A program made the position numbers and the translations under genes. Positions 10,937-22,739 of a DNA stretch of 64,000 bases are shown here, in pieces. A model generated the notes under the pieces. The model did not search any database, was not told the DNA's origin, and was given only the letters and a program-made list of their open reading frames with translations. Positions within the stretch are counted from its first letter, which is position 1. Every line of letters starts with the position of its first letter. The stretch is taken from positions 26,964,095 to 27,028,094 of the forward strand of contig NC_135549.1 in the NCBI RefSeq assembly GCF_964340395.1, written 5' to 3'. The stretch comes from Glandiceps talaboti. Taxonomy: Eukaryota; Hemichordata; Enteropneusta; Spengelidae.

Positions 10937-11756
10937 GAATAGTAAATCGAGAGTGTGAATAATCTTTCACACATGAAGTGGGTAAACAAAGAAGGACCGA
11001 CTATTACGTGATCAGATGTTTCTACGGATGAAGAATTTTCTGTCTTCACCAACACAGAACTAGATAAAAGAAGAAACATTATAACGATATTGAAATGCAT
11101 TGCCAACGTTTTTCACTTCGTTCCAATCAGTATACGCCAATAAGTGATCAACTGACATGTTGGTCCCTTTTTCTATTACTATGTACAGATATCTAGAAAT
11201 AAAGATATACTGCTATACAATCAAGTGCCACGTTTATCTTTTGGATTGGTTAAAAACAGACATGTGACAGAAGACATCAATTTGATATATGAATATATAA
11301 ACCCCCTAAGGTAGTGTAGAGAGAAATATCGTCCACGTTTAAATTGAACGTTTGAATGAGAAAATCAAATAATAAAATAGGACCCCAAGGGGTTTTAAAA
11401 TATTTGGTGGAAAAGGTTGTTAACTTGAATGAAATAAGAGATGTGAGTATAAGGGTGGGATGAAACTAATAGTAACAACCATTGGGCATCAGACCATTAT
11501 CAGACAATGTTATTGATTATAATTAAAATATCGTCATTATACCACAAAATATATTACACAAATCACCATGGATATAATTGGAAAAAAGGTGTATCAGTGT
11601 AATGAACAATGTGCCATGTAACACATTCGAAATGTTTGTGAAATGTGCTTCCCTTAATATTTTCTCCCATGGGTTTTAACAGGTAATAAAGTATTTGGCA
11701 AAGAAACAGATCAAACTGTTCATCATCGAAATTCAATCAAAGTACAATGACTGTAA
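10937..11756 (+). other. Non-coding spacer
   Basis: Nothing coding. 10970-11110 recurs at 13140-13285 and 30685-30775 (shared TACGTGATCAGATGTTT core), so it is a dispersed repeat. Confidence 0.6.
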
Positions 11757-11828
11757 AATGTATGTATGTATGTATGTATGTATGTATGTATGTATGTATG
11801 TATGTACGTATGTAGGTATGTATGTATG

Positions 11829-11859
<31 letters not shown>

Positions 11860-12405
11860 TAAATGCAGTCCGGGTAAATACACGCCGACGTGTATTGCCC
11901 GGATGGTATTTATCTTGTACCCCGGTAACTTCATTTGTGGTGAAATATTCAACCCAGGAAGAACTTCATACACTCATCGTCTGTGTTTTGATTTCCGATA
12001 AGAAGACTGACGCCTAAAGCCGACAACATTGATACACGCCGGTGTCAACATTCAATGTCACACACGTATACCATTACATATAAGTTGTGACGAAAATAGC
12101 AATTACAGCACACTGGACCGTGTATTTCGTACCACTATGTACTTGTTATTATTATTATACAGGACATTCATACTCCAAACTACTCAATACGATCACATCC
12201 ATTATGTTTATGGAATGTAATCACTCTTCCCAGGATGGCATTAATTGGATCTCATACACAGAAAATACACTCCCGCCAAAGATATTAGGTAAATTTGTTA
12301 CTCAGCTGATACACCAGTCTTCATGCTTTTCCCTGATTGGTCAATAGACTCATTTGTAACTGTCAGTCGACATTTAACGCCCACACCGGAGTACAAGTAT
12401 GTATG

Positions 12406-12441
<36 letters not shown>

Positions 12442-12461
12442 TGTATGTATGTATGTATGTA

Positions 12462-12515
<54 letters not shown>
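11757..12515 (-). mobile_element. Crypton-like repeat, short unit C, with flanking (TATG)n
   Basis: (TATG)n at 11757-11856, the unit at 11857-12396, then (TATG)n/(TG)n at 12397-12515. The unit has the same ends as A and B, with a shorter terminal hairpin (11863-11911) and TACAAG at its right. It lacks the central part with the MAGRKRR frame, so it is an internal-deletion derivative. Again it sits exactly inside a TATG tract. Confidence 0.55.
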
Positions 12516-12516
<1 letters not shown>

Positions 12517-13680
12517 AATAATTTGTTTTTCGTGTATAGGGCGATTTGATTAATTTTACATGACAGTTGTGCCGTATCCTTTTTTGCGAAGACTATATAT
12601 TTAAGTTTTAGATGAAATGGTGACACAGAAAGATCGTTTACCACCACCACAACCACCCTACATACTTTAAAAAAAACACCTATGATACTATCACTTATTC
12701 TACGATAATACTTAACAATGAGCTCCAATCACCTGTGTTAGCATCGTCAATACCGTAACAGGTATACTTTTTTCAATCACACAACTCTAAATACCATAAC
12801 ACAGTCCTTCAACTTAAAAACTAACAATTCTGTATCATTAATAGTGGAGGGCATCACTCTGGAAATATCTGGAAATATTTCAAGAAAGATGGAATACTGT
12901 AATACATATATTTGATTATATGTTGTACGATTGTTATACAGCAAACGAATACTGATTTACTTCTTGCAGCTTATTATCATTCCGTCCATCAGCTCAAATG
13001 CGGGTACTAATATTTCGGTATAAAACTTGGCATATCTATTAGATAACTATTCGAACTATTAGATTTCAAAAGTGTGTTGAGGGGATGCCTTCTAAAACAT
13101 TGGTCGAATTTGTCGAGCTCATCAGGAAATAGGCAGTGTACAAAAGTGTAAGACTAATTCGTAAAGAGAAGGACCGGTCCATACGTGATCAGATGTTTGT
13201 ACGGATGAAGAAATTTCTGTCTCCACCAACACAGACCTAGATACAAGAAGCAACAGAGCAACGAAATTGAAATACGTTGTCATCACAGTTTATATGATTG
13301 TACATAGACGTTGGAGTTTATGCAACAGTATCTAGTACCACATTAAAGGCACACTTTGCATGAGAGCCAATAATTCAATATAACACATGATATTTAATAT
13401 GTTCATGGTGTGCCCCATTTCACCTTATCTCGTATTTGAATACGCTATACGTAGTCATAAAACCCTGACTCTTGTTTTGCCCTAAAAGGAATGCCAAGTA
13501 ATGAATGCCAGCATTTCATGTATGAAAATAGTGAAATGAAATGACACACTGTACATTATTAAACCAGATTTATACTGAATCCCTCCCGTAATGGCAAAAC
13601 CACAAATGTTTGGGCATACACACATTGTTGGAATGCAAAATTCTGAAATATAGCTGTTATAAATGATGCATCACTTAAAT

Positions 13681-13735
<55 letters not shown>
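13681..13735 (+). repeat. (GACA)n microsatellite
   Basis: About 13 uninterrupted units. Confidence 0.95.
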
Positions 13736-13736
<1 letters not shown>

Positions 13737-13757
13737 TAAGCATAACATAAAAAGTCG

Positions 13758-13865
13758 CCACTCTATACCATAAGTGGAATAACAGCAACTCCATTGTTTT
13801 ATAAAACAAATGACAAAAATTATATTTTCAAAGCAATGGAATTGCTGTCATTCCACTTATATTAT
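13758..13865. repeat. Imperfect inverted repeat (small hairpin element)
   Basis: The arms ATAAGTGGAATAACAGCAA and its near-complement around 13840-13863 flank an AT-rich loop. A third partial arm follows at 13868-13890. It looks like a small palindromic repeat; no target duplication could be assigned. Confidence 0.5.
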
Positions 13866-14183
13866 GAAGTGGTGGTTATCATTCCACTTTTTTAAATAGT
13901 GTACAGTGTGTCATTCAACCACAGACAGCTGTACACTGTTTTCTCAGAAGTAAATGCTGTCAGTAGTTTTAGGGTCGTCACCCGACCTTTTTACCGTGTC
14001 AGGTACGTGATTTCAACGGGATCAAGGCACACATTAAAACAGGTATGACCTGGACGTCCATAGTATGAATACGAGCTAGTTACATTATTCATGTTCGATT
14101 GTCATTGCCAAGGCTACTAGATATTATTATGCTGTACTGGCACAAGTTAAAGGTGGTCAAAATTGATTGAATAGTCTAAATTT

Positions 14184-14478
14184 GTGTTGGGCATACACTG
14201 TGAAGAATCACCGAGTCACGAACCTATGTCGGAACAACAACAACAGCACCCATCTTCTCTTCAGTGTTGGCGTGGAGCTACGACCGAAGACAAACCAAAA
14301 GATGGCGGATGTATTGGTTGGGTTGTTGTCCTTGGCGCCTTTGTGTGTGCTATGTTCGTGTTCGGTGTCTTTCAAGCAATCGGACCTATATTCGTTGTAT
14401 TACAGAAATATTACAACCAAACATCAGCCGGTGTATCATGGATTATGTCTCTCATGGTATTCTTACAGTTTGGGCTAG
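14184..14478 (+). CDS. Exon 1 of SLC16-like copy 2
   Basis: Encodes a short polar N-terminus with QQQQ, then TM1 (GWVVVLGAFVCAMFVFGVF) and the start of TM2 (VSWIMSLMVFLQFGL). Donor CTAG|GTATGT, phase 1. Two in-frame ATGs: 14184 and 14226. Confidence 0.8.
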
Positions 14479-17400
14479 GTATGTATGTCCTGTGAATCTG
14501 GTTAGATTGGTATAAAACCCTTGAGACACGTGTGTGTCTATGTTTATGTTCAGGTACATGTGTGTGCATGTGTATGTGTATGTGCATGTGTATGTGTATG
14601 TTTGTGTTTATATGTATGTGTATGTGTGTCAGGGATATCGATAACCACAATAGCAAATTGTGACAAAAAGTCCTACATAACTATAAGAAATTCAGAATGT
14701 TATGGCCGGTGACGAATTGATAATTTCCTTCATTCCATAGACGGGGGAGGGGGCGTTCTATGCTCATGTATACTAACAAACTCGTCAAAAGCAAACTCGT
14801 CTATCTTTCCTTTGGATTGTAGTTGGTGCTAGAACCTCGTAAATCATAGAATGTCGCAGGTCCTAATAGCCTAGCTGCTAGACCTTCGGGCTTCCTTCTG
14901 CTAGGACAACGAAACAAAAGGTCGCTTGACCTAAAAGGTCGACGGTGTTTGGCCTAAACTCCACAGCAGCTAGACTATAAATCCTAATTGCTGTCGCTTT
15001 TACTCATTGGACTGCAGACGATCACTTGTGACCCGCTAGTAGTAAGCTATAGTAATGACCAAATGTTGATCGTTGAACTTCTTAATATTCGTGAATATGG
15101 CTGACAAATCACAGCCACCGAAGGATTGGAAAGTAACCAATTATAGGACACAACATATCGCACTATCAATGGGACAATTATTTTCAGCATGCTTTATTTT
15201 TCAAGTTATGTTTTTAGTTCTGCAGTCTAGATTACACGTTCTCGCCACGCAGAATTAATACGTTTGAGAATTTAAGCATTGATTGAAGGGTTACTCCTAA
15301 AACATCAGCTTATCACTTCTTTAGACACTATTCTTACATTCCGCCCTGCGACATGAGTGATTGATCATGCTTAAAGGTGATTCAAAATGCTCACATTCAC
15401 TATTGCTATTTTGCTAGACGACATGTTTGTGAAATGTATACTGGTTTTAAAACTTTAAAAAAGTCTCTGCAAACACCTTAAAATGACCCTTTTTCAGTCA
15501 GTTCCCTTCGGATTTACTTCGAGAGTTTTCGGGTATTTCCGGTCACACCTAGACCACGGGATTTTATGACGTCATAAGGAGACATGGTTAGCACGTAGCC
15601 TATGACGAGCGTAGTCAACAGGTGAATAAAACTCAACAGCATTGTGAAAAAATACATTGCTGGTGGTTGTAATAGACATCAGTAAACAAAAACTACAGTC
15701 TACATATCTTATTAACCAACATTTACCGATATTTACTCACACTTTCTGACTAATTGTCAGTGTCTGTGGGTATAAATGCTAAAATATTATGTCCCCATAT
15801 TATAGCAAAATAAATCAAAACGGCTAGACTAGATATACATAAACACTTGTAATGTCGATATTTCATCATTTGTGACTATTTGGCTTTCACTCCATACAGA
15901 GTTGGACTAATTCTAGTTGAAACAGAATTGGGCTATTTCTAGTTGAAAAGTAATATTTTCGATATAGTTTAGGAATTTTAGAACTGATTTCAAAGGTAAT
16001 GTAGAGGTAATACTTTCAATTTTAACTAGCTACGTCCAAACGTCCAGGCGACGAATACTAGTAGCCAGACAGCTGATAGCGAACCCCAAGTGGGAGAGTG
16101 AGCACTTGATAGACACACATGCAATGGCAACAGTTATATGACATTGGGATCTTTACATTCATGCATTTATTTGGCAAATATACTTTTATACTCATAAGAA
16201 AAATACTGATTTCCCTGGTAAGCAATATGACATCTTATTGACTGTACAATCTAAATTTTATCTACATGTCATTTTAATAAGACAACTGGTGTCACTTATT
16301 TTCGACGTATCGCAAGTCAAGCAACAACGAAACAGTCACTTGGAGCAAAAGCGTTTCCTGTCCGAGATCATGTTACTATTTTAAATATACAGCTAAGAAT
16401 ATACTGCAAGAATAGTCAGTTATGAAAACACGTTTTTATTGCATAAGAGTAGTTGTTTATGTAAAAGAATTGAATGTTGTGATTGAAACATGAGATTTGA
16501 TTTCCGAGATTTTTACTTTCCTGTAAATTTAATAAGCAACGTTTTATACTTGTAGAGATTTTACATTGAAAGACAATCTTTAACAATTACAACGAAAATC
16601 GTCGTAAACCCTGAAACAAAACGTCGCCTGGCTCCACAAAAATCTCACTAACATTGCAGTTTTCTGTCTGGCTAGACAAAATATCTCTTTGATGTTGTAA
16701 ATGTTATCGTCTGACTCGACAAAAAATCTAATTATATTAATTATAATAATTATTTTTTGTCGAGTCAGATATCAATATTAATATTGATAGTATTATTATT
16801 AATATTAATTATTTCCACATATTGTCACTTTGCATGACAAGAAGTGACTTACAATTGTTACTTTTTAGTCAATTGACTGTCTCAAAAATATCAAAGAACG
16901 CGCCAACCTTAGGTTTACCAGACAGGGAAGTATAAATTTGGCGATGATCTCCTAAGATAATGGTAATTCACACAAAGAAAGTGTAACAATATTGGTAAAG
17001 ATGTTTATCACGCCAGACGATTGACATAACGCTGTTGGTCTAGGATTTTTGTCTAGCCAGGCGACGTTTTGTTTCAGGGTTTATTTATGATTTTCGTTGT
17101 ATGATGTATTTACTCTTTAACATGATATTTTTTGATAATTACTTGTACAGGACTTTGGGAGAGGACTGCATAGAGAGCAAAAAAAGTTGCTAAAATTTAT
17201 GCGAATTTGATGGGTTTTATTCCAATCTGATTAAAATCTGATGTTAGATAGGCTGGTTTTGCTGTATTTACCTTTATTCCATCGTTATTGCGTCTTTTAC
17301 GTGAGTTTTTTTCCCCGGGCGAATGCCTTTCTAGTTAGAAAGGCATTCGCCCGGGGGAAAAAAACTCACGTAAAAGACGCAATAACGATGGAATAAAGGT

Positions 17401-20400
17401 AAATACAGGAAAACCAGCCTATCTAACATCAGATTTTAATCAGATTGGGTTTAATTCCAACATTTCGCTTAGAAGACTTGATACAACACCATGAAATGTA
17501 TTCGTGAAAATGTAGTACCACCTTTTACCCTAAAGTGCCTACAAGAACATTTTCCAGTGCAGAAATATTGGAACTAGGCTTTCAGAGTAAGAATACAATG
17601 GAATGGACACACTGCCAATGAAGAAAAGACCAAACAAGCCCTACTCAAAGTCAGAAATGGAACAAATTTTATGCATAAGGATTGCCAAAGACGGATAATA
17701 AAGACATCTGTACAGACCCCCAGTGAAAATAAGCCTGTCTTCACTTAAATGTTTTTGTTTTACAGGTCCAATAGCCCCTATTTTTGTCAAGAAATTTGGA
17801 TATCGAATGACGGTGATGATTGGAAGTATAGTGTCGACTCTTGGTTTCTTCTTGAGTGCTTTCACGTCGAATGTTGAGTTCCTCTATTTCAGTATTGGAA
17901 TTCTTGTTGGTAAGATAATTCAATGATTAGGTCAACGTTTTGGGGTTGGGACGGTACATGTGGGGTTATGGACTTATGGTCGGGGGGGGGGGAGTGACTC
18001 AATTCGTTTAAGTTCCATAGATGTGAAGTCAGTGTACTCAATATATTGAAAATATTATTCATTAGCTGCATTTCGTGGTTTCTTTGGGAACCAAGAAAAG
18101 TTATTATTTTCATCAGATTTACCATTTTTTATAACTTGATTTATCTAGAGGTAGGTCGATTCTAGAATTGTTAAAACTGATGGTGTTTTTTTTAAATATT
18201 GAGATTAGAGAAATTCAGCTAAGGCCTAAAAAAAAATGTGTGGTTCGATAGGTAGGTTAGTTGCTTTCTTTTTTCTTGTTTTCTTGTTTTTCTTTTCTTT
18301 TTTATTCATATGTGAGTGTCTAGTTCAGGTAGTTATGTTTTCCGTTGATTTCCATATGGTCTCTGTGTTATATTAAATTTTCCGCGTTTCGCTAGTATAG
18401 AGGAAAATTATTGTCTGGACGTTGTGAGAACAGCCAATGGGAGACGTGGAAAAAGTCACGTGGGTGACAGTATTTAAGTGAGGGAAGCGGGGATTTTGAA
18501 CCATTCTAGGCCAGCACCCGTCACAGTGCAGCCAGTTTGTTTGAGTTTACAGGTCGTTTTGCCAAACATGGCTTCCTCGGATAAAACAGAACTCCAGGAA
18601 CTTATCCAAACACAAGTTACCGAAGCAGTTTCACATACAAGCAAGCTACTCCTAACAGATTTGGAAAAATTAATGTCAGCCCGGCTTGACTCGTTAAAGA
18701 ACGACCTCACCATTAGTCAGAAACGACTGTCCGATAATCAACTTGCAGCGGTGAAAGAACTCAAATCGAAGGACATGCCAGTTTTTCGAAAGAAGTACTG
18801 CGAGGAGCAATACAAATATAACGAAAAAGTTACGGAGAAGTTGATAGAGGCCACGCGACAATTGGATGAAATCCAAGGGAACCACCCCAACATTAGCTCA
18901 GCCAAATCAAACATAGTTGAAGGTATGCAACTAATTTGTCATCGCCAAAAGATGATACGCTTAGCCGACAACGAGGACTTAGGTTGGCGAGTCGTTCAAG
19001 AATACGAAACGCATGAACTTGCGTCAGACTCCGACGACGAAAAAAGAATCTACAAGGCAGTTTCCAGAGCCAAGGCAAAGCAAAGAGAAGATTCGAAGAA
19101 ACGCAGAAACAAGAGAGGCTATCAAAATAGTAACAGATGGACCCCATACCAAGAGAATTCACCACAGAGAGGGGCAGGGTCTAGAAGCACGTCTTCAAAA
19201 CCCGACTATCTAGGGAGAAGACCTGGTTCATGTTTTGCCTGTGGAAAAACAGGTCATTGGCGGGCGGAATGCCCAGAGACACGGGCAGCAAATAAGATAA
19301 GTACATACTATAATCTAGGTACGGGTAATTTGGGCGTGGCCACCAATAACTGTGTCACTCGTGAAAATGTCAGCAGTAATGGGCATGTATTTGGGCAAAA
19401 ATCCCTGGGCCATGCAAGTACTCATACTTCTGTAAATTTAGGCTCAGAGTTCGTCCACTTTTGCTCTGAATCCACAGGTGTCTTTAAAAAGTCACATGCT
19501 AACGTGGGTGCTAAAGTTCAGGGCGGTCCCGTTGGGGGAGGGGGCACCAACTCGGGCCACCAAACTAAGTATGTAGACTGTGGCAGTCACCACACTTTGA
19601 GAGATGCCGGCAATGCGAGCATTTCTAAACCGGGTGTTTTTCAAGAAAGTTCAGGGCTTGCAGCCGTTCCTTCTATGTTACCGGTCAACGTGAACACAAT
19701 GGTCTTTAAAAGGCCGGTTGGCAGGCTTCGCGGAGCAATTGAATTTTGGAAAACTGCAGGGGCAAATGCGTACGTTTTAGACATTGTTCAGAACGGGTAT
19801 AAACTGCCATTCAAGGAAATTCCAAGCAAGGTAATTCTTGAGAATAATAAGTCGGCGAAAGTACATGCTGACTTTGTCCAGGAAGAATTAGGTCGGTTAC
19901 TTTTAAAAGGTTGTATAGCCGAAGTGGCGGAACCACCTCATGTTGTAAATCCATTGACTGTAGCAGTGAACAAGGTAGGCAAGGAGAGGCTTGTTCTCGA
20001 TTGTAGACATATTAACTTGTCCTTGTACAAGTTTAAATTTCGTTTAGAAGGAGTGGAAACTGCAAGGCAAATGTTTGTGCCAGGTACATTTATGTTTACC
20101 TTCGATATTAAATCAGCCTATCACCATATCGAAATTTTTGGAGAGCATCAGGGATATCTAGGTTTTTCGTGGAAATTTGGTGAAATTCAAAAATATTTTG
20201 TATTCAAAGTACTGCCCTTCGGTGTGTCAACGGCACCTTACATTTTCACGAAGGTTACACGTACAATGGTAAACTGGTGGAGGGGTCAAGGTAAAGACGT
20301 ACTCATGTATATAGACGACGGTATTGGCGGCACAGAGGGAGAAAAAAGGGCCGCGGAATTAAGCACACAGGTTAGAGCCGATATCGAAAGTTTTGGTTTT

Positions 20401-22703
20401 TTGTTAGCGGGGGAAAAGTGTCATTGGTTTCCTCAACTTAAAGTAGATTGGCTAGGCCACCAGCTTGACATGGAACAAGGTTTAGTGTTTGTGTCGGAAG
20501 AGAGAATCGTCAATCTCGAGGAAAGCTTAACTTTCACGATAAAACAAATTGCGTCAGGTCAGACACTGTTGGAAGCAAGAAAACTTGCAGCTCTTATTGG
20601 TCAGATTATATCGATGCAAGGTGGCATCGGACCTCTCGTTCGCCTCCGTACGAGGTCAATGTATTCTTGTCTTGAGAAAAGGGCAAGTTGGAATTCTATT
20701 GTAGAAATTGACAGTCTTGCATTAAGTGAAATGGTGTTTTGGGCCAAAAATGTCAGGGCTAACAACGGGTCAAAACTGTTATGTAACAGAGTGTGTGAAA
20801 CCTATGCATACAGCGATGCATCAACAGGTGGTTACGGTGGGTACATTGTAAGTCAGGAAGACGGTGACACTATTGGTAGATGGTCACAGTTAGAAAGCCA
20901 GAAAAGCTCGACATGGAGAGAGCTTGAGGCTGTGCATCGGGTAATACAGAACAATGTAAAGTGCCTGGCTGGGCAAAACGTGCAATGGTGCACAGACAAC
21001 CAGAACGTGGTTAGAATACTGCAGGCAGGCAGTAGAGTACCAGAATTACAGTCAACAGTTTTGAATATATCGGCTGTATGTGAAACAATAGAAACGGCAA
21101 TAGTCCCAAAATGGGTGCCACGAAAAGAAAATTCGCAAGCTGATTGGCTCAGCAGGTGCACAGACAGTGATGACTGGAGTATCAACACGTCAGTGTTTAA
21201 CATGCTTAATGGGATGTGGGGTACTTATACAATAGACAGGTTTGCAGCCAACTACAATACTAAGTGTACCAGATTTAATTCTCGGTGGTGGTGCCCAGGC
21301 ACTGAAGCAGTAGACACCTTCTCCCAAGACTGGGGTCACATGGGAGACAATAATTGGCTAGTCCCGCCACCCAGGTTAATCCTAAGGGCACTGAAAAAAC
21401 TAGAATGCGATCGGGCCAAGGGGACGTTAATTTTTCCCTGCTGGAAATCTGCTCCGTTTTGGCCTTTCCTGTGTCCGCAAGGAAACAGTTTTGCAGGCTT
21501 TGTTAAAGCCATTTTGGTACTTCCAACCATAGGTGTTATAAGCCCGGGCAATGGTAATAACGGCATCTTTAATGGGCAAAAACTGAACTTCGTTTTGTAT
21601 GCCGCCCATGTTAGTTTTTGCTAGGCCTCTGGCTAGTAAGGGAGAATGTAATTACGTTCATTTTCTGTCTCCCCTTTTCCAATTGCAGGTCTAAAGTTAG
21701 CAGACAGAGTGGAGAGCGCAGCATGTGGGAGCAAGGTCACCAGGGAAGTAAATCCCGAACTGCATCGTTTAGCCGGACAATTACCATACTACCTCTTAGA
21801 TTCTCGTAGTGACAACACCGTTAAGAAGTATTTTTCTTATTTCAAGAAATGGGAAACTTTAATTTCACCGAAAGGGCAAAGTGCACTTCCAGCCAATCCA
21901 ATTCACGTTGCCTTGTTTATTACACACTTATTAGAATGTAATGTATCGGCTTCAGTTATTTCTAGTCATGTCTACGGAATTAAATGGGCACACACCGTCT
22001 CAGGACTTGAGGATCCTACAACACATCCTTTCATTATAAGCCTTGTAGAAACTTCCAAACGGACACATCAGGCTCCAAAGTCAAGGAAAGACCCAGTTTC
22101 AGTAGAAGAAGTTCGTGCACTCTGTGAAAAATACAAAGACTCCACAGACTTGCTTATTATTCGGGATTTATGTATGATTTTGCTGTGTTTTACAGGTTTA
22201 CTCAGATTTAATGAAGTCAGCAATTTAAGGTGTTGTGACGTTACACTGTATGAAAATTATTTTCGCCTAAATATTACCCATAGTAAAACTGACCAGTATC
22301 GTCAAGGAAACAGCGTTGTAATTGCCAAAGTAGGATCTTTTGCATGTCCATTTGCTTTGTTACAGCGGTATTCAACCGCAGCTTCAATTAATTTTTGTAT
22401 TTCCGATTTTCTCTTTAAACCAGTGGTTCGTTCAAAATCTGTCTGCAAGTTAGTGGGAAAAAACAAGAAGTTGAGTTATACTCGGGCACGGGAGACCATC
22501 GTTAGTCGCTTAAGGGAAGTGTGTGGCGCTAGCAGGGTGCTGGGGTTGCACTCACTGAGGGCAGGGGGTGCCACTGCCGCAGCAAATGCTGCCGTCGGGG
22601 ATAGGTGTTGGAAACGCCACGGTAGGTGGAAGTCTGATACGGCTAAGGATGGGTACATTGAGGATTCCTTAGAACATAGATTAGAAGTCACTCAGAAGTT
22701 AGG

Positions 22704-22739
<36 letters not shown>

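Larger units (their letters stand above)
12516..14183 (+). other. Intergenic spacer upstream of SLC16-like copy 2
   Basis: No gene seen. It contains the dispersed repeat at 13140-13285, a segment (13565-13660) resembling 33120-33215, a (GACA)n tract and an imperfect hairpin. The promoter of copy 2 must lie near the right edge, but no clear TATA box is visible. Confidence 0.55.
14479..17765 (+). other. Intron 1 of SLC16-like copy 2
   Basis: Begins with (TATG)-rich sequence (14525-14635), then aligns with 1-1771. It carries copy-2-specific insertions: 15375-15857, part of 16136-17105, and the palindrome 17223-17447. The ORF at 15073-15258 is disrupted in copy 1 and is not supported as coding. 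Confidence 0.75.

Noticed and set aside
13681-13735. Spaced direct repeats as a CRISPR array
   Set aside because: Simple (GACA)n tract with no spacers, in a eukaryotic genome.
15073-15258. MADKSQPPKDWKV frame in intron 1
   Set aside because: The paralogous position in copy 1 (about 380-410) has a stop right after MADKSQPP, and there is no domain or splice support.
17641-17865. Minus-strand frame opposite exon 2 (also at 1647, 23906 and 25006)
   Set aside because: Shadow of the conserved exon on the other strand; copied with it.
18478-18567. N-terminal extension of Gag-Pol upstream of 18568
   Set aside because: It would need a GTG start and overlaps the A1 repeat with the promoter-like motif; ATG 18568 has a good context.
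22711-22738. Poly(A) run as the tail of a retroposed mRNA
   Set aside because: It lies inside the Ngaro-like element before B1, so it does not mark an end of insertion.
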